From the NCBI GenBank assembly GCA_021794095.1, contig JAJYRN010000003.1, forward strand, positions 62,001 to 126,000: a stretch of DNA of 64,000 nucleotides. Direction: 5' to 3'. Of the stretch, positions 29,967-39,034 are shown piece after piece. Position numbers and translations under genes: made by a program. Source of the DNA: Acidobacteriota bacterium. GTDB taxonomy: Bacteria; Acidobacteriota; Holophagae; Holophagales; Holophagaceae. Numbering within the stretch: position 1 is the first letter of the stretch; the number at the start of each line of letters is the position of its first letter. Below the pieces are notes generated by a model. That model was given only the letters and a program-made list of their open reading frames with translations. It was not told the origin of the DNA and searched no databases.

Positions 29967-32051
29967 ATGCGGACAGCGCCCTTCCCCCTGCTTGGCCTCA
30001 GCGGCGGCATCGCCTCAGGCAAAAGTCATGTGGCCGCGCGGATGGCAGAGCGGGGCTGGGTGGTGGTGGATGCGGATGCCCTGGCCCGGGAGGCGGTGGC
30101 CCCAGGCAGCGCGGGACTGGAAGCCCTGATCGAGGCCTTTGGCCCGGAGCTGCTGGCTGCCGACGGGACGCTGGACCGGACCCGCCTCGGGGCCCGCGTG
30201 TTTTCGGATGCGGCCGCACGGCACCGGCTCAACGCCCTCCTGCATCCCCGCATCGAGGCCCTGCTGGCCGCCCGGGTGGCCGCCCTGCCCCCCGGCACCC
30301 GCGGAGCTGTGCTGGATGCGGCCCTCTGGGTGGAACGGGGCCGCGCCCACCACTTTGATGCTTTCTGGACCGTGGACGCGCCGGAGGCCCTGCGCCTCAC
30401 CCGCCTCGCGGCCCGGGACGGCCTCGACCTGGCCGCGGCCCGCGCCCGCCTGCGCGCCCAGGCCCGCGCGCCCGAGCGGGCGCTGCATGCGGACCGCGTG
30501 ATCCTCAACGATGGCCGGGATCTCGCTGGAATCCTCGACGAGGCCGAAGCCGCCCTTCTGGCAGACTGGAAGATCCGCCGCGCGCGGACCTGGAGATCAC
30601 CCATGCCCGCACCTTTCACGCCCGACCAGCTCCACGCGATCCTGGCCGCCTTGCTCGCCCGGGGCGGGGACTATGCCGAGGTGTTCGTCGAACGTCGCCA
30701 GGCCCATGCCCTCGGCATGGACGACGGCCGCATGGAGGATGTGCTCGCCGCCGAGACCTTCGGCGCCAGCCTGCGGCTGATGGAAGGCGAGGCCACCCGC
30801 TTTGCCGACCTCATCGCCCCCGCCTACGACGAACTGCTGGAGGCGGCCCATACCCTGGCCGCGCCGGGCCAGGGGCTGCCCGCGGCGCTGCCTGACTTGG
30901 TGCAGGAGACCTATCCCACACCCAGTCCCGTGGCCGTGGATCCCGAGACCGTGCCCCTGGCGGAGAAAGTCGCGCTGGTGCGTCGGGCCGAAGCCCTGGC
31001 CCGGGAACATGCGGAATCCCTGCGCCCGGGCGCCCTCAAGCAGGTGTCCGTCGGCTATGGCGACAGCACCCAGCGGGTGTGGATCGCCTCGGCGGAGCCC
31101 GAGGGCAGCGGCTGGATGACCCGCGCCACCGAGGATCACCGCACCCAGGGCGTGCTGCGCCTGAACGTCACCGCCGGGGACGGCCAGCAGCTCCAGACCG
31201 GCTACCAGGCCCTGGGCGAGACCCGCGGCTTCGAGCTGTTCACCGACGAGGCCGTGGCCCGCACCGTGAAGGAGGCCGTGCGCCTGGCCATCCAGGCCCT
31301 CGACGCCCAGCCCGCTCCGGCGGGCACCTTCCCGGTGGTGCTCAGCAGTTCCGCCGGCGGCACCATGATCCACGAAGCCTGCGGACACGGACTGGAAGCT
31401 GATCTGGCCCTCGCGGGCATGTCCGCCTTCGCCGGCAAGCTGGGCGAGAAGGTGGCTGCTGACGGCGTGACAATCATTGACGATGGCACCCTGCCCCACA
31501 AACGCGGCAGCCAGGCCGTGGACGACGAGGGCAACCCGGTCAGCCGCGTCGTCCTCATCGAGGATGGCGTGCTCAAGGCCTACCTCCAGTCCCGCAAGAC
31601 GGCCCGGAAGATGGACACGGAGCCCACGGGCAACGGCCGCCGCGAGAGCTACCGGCACCTGCCCATCCCCCGCATGCGGAACACCTTCCTGGCCCCTGGG
31701 AGCGAGGCCCCCGAGGCCATCCTGAAGGATCTGGATCGCGGCCTGCTGGTCACCCACATGGGCGGCGGCCAGGTGGACACCGTCACCGGCAACTTCGTGT
31801 TCCAGGTGACCGAGGGCTACTGGGTGGAGAAGGGCGAGCGGAAGTACCCCGTGAAGAACGCCACCCTCAGCGGGTGCGGCCCCGAGGTGCTGAAGCAGCT
31901 CACCCGCATCGGCAACGATCTCCACCACTTCGACATCGGCACCTGCGGCAAGGACGGCCAGGGCGTGCCCGTCAGCGACGCCCTGCCCACCATCCTCTGC
32001 CCCGCCCTCGTCGTCGGCGGCACCGCCGAACCCCTGCCCAGCGTGATTTGA
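29967..32051 (+). CDS. coaE: Dephospho-CoA kinase domain fused in frame to TldD
   Basis: One uninterrupted frame of 694 residues. Residues 1-210 are a dephospho-CoA kinase, the last step of coenzyme A synthesis: P-loop GLSGGIASGKSHVAARM, VVVDADALAREAV, and HPRIEALLAARV. Residues from about 213 are a complete TldD metalloprotease subunit. No stop codon separates them. The start at 29967 has GGAGG seven bases upstream. An internal ATG at 30603 with its own GGAG could start TldD separately, so products may be the fusion, TldD alone, or both. The pairing has no obvious metabolic logic. Confidence 0.75.
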   Translation: MRTAPFPLLGLSGGIASGKSHVAARMAERGWVVVDADALAREAVAPGSAGLEALIEAFGPELLAADGTLDRTRLGARVFSDAAARHRLNALLHPRIEALLAARVAALPPGTRGAVLDAALWVERGRAHHFDAFWTVDAPEALRLTRLAARDGLDLAAARARLRAQARAPERALHADRVILNDGRDLAGILDEAEAALLADWKIRRARTWRSPMPAPFTPDQLHAILAALLARGGDYAEVFVERRQAHALGMDDGRMEDVLAAETFGASLRLMEGEATRFADLIAPAYDELLEAAHTLAAPGQGLPAALPDLVQETYPTPSPVAVDPETVPLAEKVALVRRAEALAREHAESLRPGALKQVSVGYGDSTQRVWIASAEPEGSGWMTRATEDHRTQGVLRLNVTAGDGQQLQTGYQALGETRGFELFTDEAVARTVKEAVRLAIQALDAQPAPAGTFPVVLSSSAGGTMIHEACGHGLEADLALAGMSAFAGKLGEKVAADGVTIIDDGTLPHKRGSQAVDDEGNPVSRVVLIEDGVLKAYLQSRKTARKMDTEPTGNGRRESYRHLPIPRMRNTFLAPGSEAPEAILKDLDRGLLVTHMGGGQVDTVTGNFVFQVTEGYWVEKGERKYPVKNATLSGCGPEVLKQLTRIGNDLHHFDIGTCGKDGQGVPVSDALPTILCPALVVGGTAEPLPSVI
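30603..32051 (+). CDS. tldD: TldD metalloprotease, possible internal start within the CoaE frame
   Basis: TldD works with PmbA/TldE to cleave peptides, for example in antitoxin decay and microcin or modified-peptide maturation. The zinc-protease motif HEACGHGLEAD (HEXXXH) is present, with GGTMI before it, and DIGTCGKDGQGVPVSDA and CPALVVGGTAEPLPS near the end. From the ATG at 30603 it has 482 residues, the usual TldD length, and GGAG lies seven bases upstream. It reads in the same frame as coaE, so independent translation is likely but not certain. pmbA follows directly. Confidence 0.8.
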   Translation: MPAPFTPDQLHAILAALLARGGDYAEVFVERRQAHALGMDDGRMEDVLAAETFGASLRLMEGEATRFADLIAPAYDELLEAAHTLAAPGQGLPAALPDLVQETYPTPSPVAVDPETVPLAEKVALVRRAEALAREHAESLRPGALKQVSVGYGDSTQRVWIASAEPEGSGWMTRATEDHRTQGVLRLNVTAGDGQQLQTGYQALGETRGFELFTDEAVARTVKEAVRLAIQALDAQPAPAGTFPVVLSSSAGGTMIHEACGHGLEADLALAGMSAFAGKLGEKVAADGVTIIDDGTLPHKRGSQAVDDEGNPVSRVVLIEDGVLKAYLQSRKTARKMDTEPTGNGRRESYRHLPIPRMRNTFLAPGSEAPEAILKDLDRGLLVTHMGGGQVDTVTGNFVFQVTEGYWVEKGERKYPVKNATLSGCGPEVLKQLTRIGNDLHHFDIGTCGKDGQGVPVSDALPTILCPALVVGGTAEPLPSVI

Positions 32052-32068
32052 AAGAACAGAAGCAACTC

Positions 32069-32131
32069 ACCACGAAGACGGGAAGACCACGAGCCAACCT
32101 GTCTTTTTCGTGGTCTTCCTGTCTTCGTGGT
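32069..32131. repeat. Long hairpin between tldD and pmbA
   Basis: Arms 32069-32092 and 32108-32131 pair over 24 bp with a single mismatch that is a G-U pair in RNA; the loop is 15 bases. The units are CACGAAGAC/GAAGACCACGA. It looks like the hairpin at 20692. Lying inside the tldD-pmbA pair, it could cut expression of pmbA or protect the upstream message. Confidence 0.85.
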
Positions 32132-32157
32132 TCAAGCCTTTTCCCGAGATGCCCGAC

Positions 32158-33546
32158 ATGACTGATCCCTTTCGTTCCTTCATTCCCGAATCCCTCGAGG
32201 CCCGGCTCCAGGACGGCATCGCTCACGCCATGAAGCTGGGCGCGGCGGGCGCGGAAGCCTTCATCTCCGTGTCCCGCTCCCGCAAGGCCAAGGTGCAGAA
32301 CGGCGCCCTGGAGGATCTCAGCGCCTCCAAGCGCGGCGGCCTCGGCGTCCGCGTGATCCGCGCCGGAGCGAAGGGCTTTCGCACGGGGCTGGCCACCACG
32401 AGCGATCTGGCGGCGGCGAACTTCCGCGGCCTCTTCGCCCAGGCCTGGGAATTGAGCGCCCTGGGTGACGAGGATCCCTGGCTGCGGCAGGCGGAGCCCT
32501 CGGGCCGCGATGACCTGCCGAGCCGCTTCGATCCCGGGGTGGACGCCCTCACGCCGGAACAGCGCATCGAGCGGGCCCTGACCCTCGAAGCCGAGGCCCG
32601 GAAGGCCTCCTCGAAGGTGGCCGCCGTGCGGGAGTCCGCCTGGAGCGATGGTTCCGGCGCCAGCCTCCTCCTCACCCAGAAGGGGGTGCGGGCCGCGGAT
32701 CTCGGCTCCAGCTGCTCGGCCTCCATCGAGCTGGCCGTGGCGGATGGCGAGGAACGACAGGCCGCCTGGCATTGGGATGTGGCCCGCCGGCCCACGCTGG
32801 ATCTCGCCGCCATCGGCGCCGAGGCCGCCCTCAAAGGCGAGCGCAAGCTGAACCCGGGGCGCCTGGCGGCCGGGAAGTACCCGGTGGTTCTCCATCCGGA
32901 AGTGGCCGTGGACCTGCTGGGCATCGTGGCCGGCATGCTCGACGCCGAGTCCGTCCTCAAGCAGCGCAGCCTCTTCGCGGGCAAGCTGGGCGAGACCATC
33001 GCCTCGCCGCTGCTGACCCTTCTGGACGACGGCCGCCTCGCCGAGGCGCCCGGCTGCCCGGCTCTGGGCACCGAGCCCTGGGACGGCGAAGGCCTGCCCA
33101 CCCGCCGCAATGTCCTCATCGAAGGTGGCGTGCTAAAGACCTACCTGCACACCCTCAAGACCGCCGCAGAGATGGGCGTGGCGCCCACGGGCAGCGCCGG
33201 ACGCGGCATGGGCAGCCAGCCCGGCGCCACCACCTTCAACCTTTTCCCCCTGGCCGGGCAGACGGCGCCCGAGGCCCTCTACCGCATGGCCGGCGAGGGC
33301 GTCCTCATCACCGAGATCATGGGCCTGCACACCGTGGATCCCGTGAGCGGTGACCTGAGTGTGGGGGCCAGCGGCATCCGCATCCGGGGCGGCGTGCTGG
33401 CCGAACCCGTGGACAAGCTCACCTTCGCCGGCAACCTGCGCGACTTCCTCACGCGCATCGCGGCCGTGGGCAGCGATCTCCACTGGTACGGAAGCAGCGC
33501 AGGGCTCAGCCTCCTGATCGAGGACATCGCCCTCGGAGGCGCCTGA
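32158..33546 (+). CDS. pmbA: PmbA/TldE family protease subunit
   Basis: Non-catalytic partner of TldD in the TldD/E protease. About 462 residues. Typical blocks are AGAEAFISVSRSRKAKVQNG, GLGVRVIRAGAKGF, VVLHPEVAVDLLGIV, GSAGRGMGSQPGATTFNL, ITEIMGLHTVDPVSGDLSVG and the C-terminal DLHWYGSSAGLSLLIED. It lacks the HEXXXH of TldD, as expected. Start could be 32149 or 32158; GAG lies eight bases before the latter. Its stop overlaps the next start (TGATG). Confidence 0.92.
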   Translation: MTDPFRSFIPESLEARLQDGIAHAMKLGAAGAEAFISVSRSRKAKVQNGALEDLSASKRGGLGVRVIRAGAKGFRTGLATTSDLAAANFRGLFAQAWELSALGDEDPWLRQAEPSGRDDLPSRFDPGVDALTPEQRIERALTLEAEARKASSKVAAVRESAWSDGSGASLLLTQKGVRAADLGSSCSASIELAVADGEERQAAWHWDVARRPTLDLAAIGAEAALKGERKLNPGRLAAGKYPVVLHPEVAVDLLGIVAGMLDAESVLKQRSLFAGKLGETIASPLLTLLDDGRLAEAPGCPALGTEPWDGEGLPTRRNVLIEGGVLKTYLHTLKTAAEMGVAPTGSAGRGMGSQPGATTFNLFPLAGQTAPEALYRMAGEGVLITEIMGLHTVDPVSGDLSVGASGIRIRGGVLAEPVDKLTFAGNLRDFLTRIAAVGSDLHWYGSSAGLSLLIEDIALGGA

Positions 33547-34148
33547 TGAGCGGGGGCTTCTGGGACGAGCGCTACGCGGAACCCGAGCTGATCTACGGTG
33601 CCGAGCCCAACGACTTCCTGCGGGAAATGGCGCCACGCATCCCGCCGGGCCCCGTGCTGGGCCTGGGCGAGGGCCAGGGCCGCAACGCGGTGTTCCTCGC
33701 GGGCCTCGGGCACCCGGTCACCGCCGTGGACCAGTCCGCCGTGGGCCTGGCACGGGCCCGGGATCTGGCGGCATCCCGGGGCGTCGCGATCCACACCGTG
33801 ACCGCGGACCTCGCGGACGACGATCCCGGACCCGGCCCCTGGAGCGGCATCTTCTCCATCTTCTGCCACGTGCCCTCCAGCATCCGGCGGCGCCTCTACC
33901 CACGCTGCGCCGAGGTGCTCGCGCCGGGCGGTGTGCTGATCCTGGAATCCTACACGCCGGATCAGCTGGCCTATGGCACGGGCGGCCCGAAGGAGCCCGA
34001 CCTGCTCTGCACCCTCGCGGAGCTGGAGGGACTGTTGCCGGGCCTGGTGTTCGACGTGGGGCGGGAATGCGTGCGGGAGATCCTCGAAGGCGCCCTGCAC
34101 CATGGCGCCGGCGCCGTCGTGCAGGTGGTTGCGCACAAGCCGGTCTAG
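33546..34148 (+). CDS. Class I SAM-dependent methyltransferase
   Basis: A 200-residue methyltransferase. It begins FWDERYAEPELIYGAEPNDFL, with the SAM motif VLGLGEGQGRNAVFLAGLGH, acidic VTAVDQSAVGLARAR, and ILESYTPDQLAYGTGGPKE. It resembles the TehB/thiopurine-type small methyltransferases. Substrate unknown. GGAGG lies just before the start, which overlaps the pmbA stop, so it is co-translated with pmbA. Confidence 0.82.
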   Translation: MSGGFWDERYAEPELIYGAEPNDFLREMAPRIPPGPVLGLGEGQGRNAVFLAGLGHPVTAVDQSAVGLARARDLAASRGVAIHTVTADLADDDPGPGPWSGIFSIFCHVPSSIRRRLYPRCAEVLAPGGVLILESYTPDQLAYGTGGPKEPDLLCTLAELEGLLPGLVFDVGRECVREILEGALHHGAGAVVQVVAHKPV

Positions 34149-34200
34149 CCAGCGTTCCTGAAGATCTGCGATTCTGGAGGTTCGTGTCCCGGGATCTTCC

Positions 34201-35901
34201 ATGAGCCTCCAGTCCGCCCGCCAATACCTCGCCTTCCCGCACCTGGAGCCTGAACTCCGGGCGGAGTTGGAACCCCTTGTGGGTGCCGCCGGGGCTGGTG
34301 ATGTCAAGGCCCTGGCCGAGCTGGAGGACCGTTTCTCCGAGCCCCTGGCCTTCGGCACGGGCGGTCTTCGGGGCTTCATGGCCGCCGGGCTGCGCCGCAT
34401 GAACCGGCCCAACATCCGCCGCGTGTCCCAGGCGTTGGCCACCGTCGCCACCCGCCGGGCCCCCGGGAAGAAGGTCGCCGTGGTGGGCTTCGACACCCGC
34501 CTGAACTCGGCCGAGTTCGGCCGCGCCTGTGCTGAGGTCCTGGCCGCCGCGGGCTACCAGGTCTTCCTCGGCGACCGTCCCCTGCCCACCCCATTCTTGT
34601 GCTTCGCCATGAAGCGGCTGGGAGCCGCCTGCGGCGCCATCGTCACCGCCAGCCACAACCCGAAGGAGTACAACGGCTTCAAGGCCTACAACGACCTGGG
34701 CGGCCAGGTGGTGGATCCCTGGGATGTCGAAATCGAGGCCGAGATGGCCCGGCTGCCCCTGGTGCCCGAACCGCCCAAGGGGGCCGAGGGCCGTATCCAG
34801 CCTATCCCTGCGGATGTGGACGAAGCGTACTTGGCTCTGGGCCTCGGCCTGCTCCAACACCCCCATCCCTTCGAACCCGCCCGCATCCTCTACACGCCGT
34901 TCCACGGCACGGGCGTAGCCTTCGTTCCAGCCCTCTTCCAGCGCGCGGGCCTGCCCCTGACGGTGAGCCCCAGCCAGGGCGTCCAGGATGGCACCTTCCC
35001 CACAGCCCCCCGACCCAACCCCGAGGAGCTGGCCGCCTACCGGGCGCCCCTCGAAGAAGCCGAGCGCTCGGACGCGGAGGTCATCCTGGCCAACGATCCC
35101 GATGCGGATCGCATCGGCGTCGTGGCGAAGCGCAACGGCGCGTGGGAGCTGATGACCGGCAATGATCTGGCGGCCCTCACCCTCGACTACCTCTGCCAGC
35201 AGAAGGGCCGGGAGGGCGTGGTGGTGAGTACCGTCGTGACCTCGGATTTCATGGCTGAGGTGGCCCGGTACCACGGCCTTCCGGTCATGTGGACCCTCAC
35301 GGGCTTCAAGAACATCGCCGTCTGCATGGACCGCCTGGAGGCCCTGGGCGAGCCCTACGCCTTCGGCGCCGAGGAGAGCTACGGCATGCTGCTGCCACCC
35401 GCGCTGCGGGACAAGGACGGCGTGACCGCGGCCCTGGTGGTCGCGGAAATGGCGGGGCACTACAAGGCCCAGGGGCAGACCCTGTTCCAGGCGGCAGAGG
35501 CCCTCATGGCCCGCGTGGGCACCTTCCACAACCGCCTGGTGAACCTCGAGGATCCCCGCCCCGGAGGGGCCCAGCGCTTCGCCGAGGCCATGGGGCGCAT
35601 CCGGGCTGCGGGCCTCGCCTCCCTGGGGGGCGAAAAGGTCGCCTCCTGGGAGGATTTCCAGGCAGGCGAATGGCACGGTGAGGGCCGCACCGAGCCCATC
35701 CTGGACCGACCAGACCAGCGGGATCGGGCCCTGCCGATCCTGCGCAGCAATGTGCTTAAATTCCGCCTGGAAAGCGGCGCCTTCGCTGCCTTCCGTCCCA
35801 GCGGCACCGAGCCGAAGCTCAAGGTCTACCTCCAGAGCCGCACCGATGCCGCCCTTCTGGACCGCCTGGAGGCCGAAGCCAGGGCCCTCCTGGGCTTGTA
35901 G
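34201..35901 (+). CDS. pgcA: Phospho-sugar mutase (phosphoglucomutase/phosphomannomutase)
   Basis: Interconverts hexose 1- and 6-phosphates for glycogen, cell-wall and lipopolysaccharide sugars. The 566 residues match the four-domain alpha-phosphohexomutase fold: FGTGGLRGFM at the start, phosphoserine loop TASHNPKEYNGFKAYN, metal loop ANDPDADRIGV, sugar loop FGAEESYGML, and phosphate loop PSGTEPKLKVY. The length and FGTGGLRG start suit the PgcA-like subgroup. It follows the methyltransferase by 52 bases. Confidence 0.93.
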   Translation: MSLQSARQYLAFPHLEPELRAELEPLVGAAGAGDVKALAELEDRFSEPLAFGTGGLRGFMAAGLRRMNRPNIRRVSQALATVATRRAPGKKVAVVGFDTRLNSAEFGRACAEVLAAAGYQVFLGDRPLPTPFLCFAMKRLGAACGAIVTASHNPKEYNGFKAYNDLGGQVVDPWDVEIEAEMARLPLVPEPPKGAEGRIQPIPADVDEAYLALGLGLLQHPHPFEPARILYTPFHGTGVAFVPALFQRAGLPLTVSPSQGVQDGTFPTAPRPNPEELAAYRAPLEEAERSDAEVILANDPDADRIGVVAKRNGAWELMTGNDLAALTLDYLCQQKGREGVVVSTVVTSDFMAEVARYHGLPVMWTLTGFKNIAVCMDRLEALGEPYAFGAEESYGMLLPPALRDKDGVTAALVVAEMAGHYKAQGQTLFQAAEALMARVGTFHNRLVNLEDPRPGGAQRFAEAMGRIRAAGLASLGGEKVASWEDFQAGEWHGEGRTEPILDRPDQRDRALPILRSNVLKFRLESGAFAAFRPSGTEPKLKVYLQSRTDAALLDRLEAEARALLGL

Positions 35902-35905
35902 ATAC

Positions 35906-35933
35906 GGGAAGGGCGCCCGAGGGCGCCCTTCCC
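35906..35933. terminator. GC-rich stem-loop between convergent genes
   Basis: A perfect 13-bp inverted repeat, GGGAAGGGCGCCC at 35906-35918 and its complement at 35921-35933, lies between the mutase stop and the convergent cytochrome stop. It has no T-run, but the stem is strong in both directions. Confidence 0.5.
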
Positions 35934-35951
35934 TCAGTTGGCGTCGGGCCG

Positions 35952-36182
35952 CTACTTCTTCTTGAAGGTGGTGAGCTTCCCGCCCTGGACCCCGTGGCAG
36001 TCCTTGCACTGGGCTTCTTTGTACTTGGCCAGCATCTTGGTGGTGGCCTCGTTGAACTTCTTGTCCTTGGGATTGCCCACGTGGCAGGAGGTGCACTTCG
36101 CACCCTTCACAGTCGTGGGCTTGGCCATGGCTGGCGTGAAGGCCAGGACCAAGGCAGCGGTGGCAAGCAGCAGACGTCGCAT
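35952..36182 (-). CDS. Small periplasmic diheme c-type cytochrome
   Basis: About 76 residues from the ATG at 36182 (AGGAG upstream). A signal peptide MRRLLLATAALVLAFTPAMA is followed by two haem motifs, KGAKCTSCHVGNPKDKKF and CKDCHGVQGGKLTTFKKK. It is a paralogue of the next gene, with the same start (KGAKC) and KLTTFKKK/KLIVIKKK end. It probably shuttles electrons in the periplasm. The two small genes sit beside the large membrane cytochromes, their likely partners. Confidence 0.85.
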   Translation of the reverse strand: MRRLLLATAALVLAFTPAMAKPTTVKGAKCTSCHVGNPKDKKFNEATTKMLAKYKEAQCKDCHGVQGGKLTTFKKK

Positions 36183-36336
36183 GGTGGCTCCTTGAAGTGG
36201 AAGGAGGGCCCTTTGCGGGCACCTCGGGGGGCGGGGAAAGGAAAGATCAGCTGCGGACCCCCTCATGCTGACGATGTCGCGCTCGTTTGACAACCCCATG
36301 GTCGTATTTTAAATGATTCAAATTGAGACACATACA

Positions 36337-36362
36337 CAGAAAAGGCGCCCGAAGGCGCCTTC
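36337..36362 (-). terminator. Intrinsic terminator after the second small cytochrome
   Basis: On the minus strand AAGGCGCC, a TTCG loop and GGCGCCTT are followed by TTCTG. A UUCG-type tetraloop with T residues after the stem is a good intrinsic terminator. It would separate the two small cytochrome genes and isolate the expression of each. Confidence 0.7.
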
Positions 36363-36380
36363 CCGGGAAACTGGATCCAA

Positions 36381-36617
36381 CTACTTCTTCTTGATGACGA
36401 TCAGCTTGCCGCCCGCGCCCGCAGCGTGGCACTCCTTGCAGCTGCTCACGCTCTTGTGCATCTTAAGCATCATCGTGGCCATCTTGTTGAGGTTCTCCTT
36501 CTTGGGGGGCATCTTTTCGTGGCAGTCCGCGCACTTGGCGCCCTTGACGGCCATCGGGGTGGCGAAGGCCGGGACGGCCATAGCCAGCACGGCGAAGAGC
36601 AGGGTGGAGCGACGCAT
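36381..36617 (-). CDS. Small periplasmic diheme c-type cytochrome (paralogue)
   Basis: About 78 residues from the ATG at 36617 with AGGAG upstream. Signal peptide MRRSTLLFAVLAMAVPAFA, then MAVKGAKCADCHEKMPPKKE and SCKECHAAGAGGKLIVIKKK, giving two CxxCH haem sites. The span between them contains a Met-rich helix (MATMMLKMHKS), which could offer Met ligands. It is related to the neighbour at 35952. Confidence 0.85.
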   Translation of the reverse strand: MRRSTLLFAVLAMAVPAFATPMAVKGAKCADCHEKMPPKKENLNKMATMMLKMHKSVSSCKECHAAGAGGKLIVIKKK

Positions 36618-36738
36618 GGCATCTCCTTGGAGGAAGGGCCCGAACGGGTTGCCCGGGCGAGGGGTGAGAAGGGGTGGGGTAGCTTCAGGACTCAAGCACG
36701 GGCTCGCCTGAAGGAGGCGGCCCGGCTTGGCCAGTCTA

Positions 36739-38919
<2,181 letters not shown>

Positions 38920-38973
38920 GAAGGTACCTCCAGCGTGGGGGCAGAGAACGAAAACTCAGGACGGGTTGCCCTC

Positions 38974-39002
38974 ATGTTGCGAGGACTACGAAAGATTGTC
39001 AA
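38974..39002 (-). promoter_or_regulatory. Candidate promoter between the two large cytochrome genes
   Basis: On the minus strand a perfect TTGACA (39002-38997) is followed after 17 bases by CAACAT, about 55 bases before the ATG at 38919. The -35 is excellent and the -10 is weak. It could allow the downstream cytochrome to be expressed apart from its paralogue. Confidence 0.35.
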
Positions 39003-39034
39003 CCTATAGGTGATTTGATGGGGTGGGCGCCACC

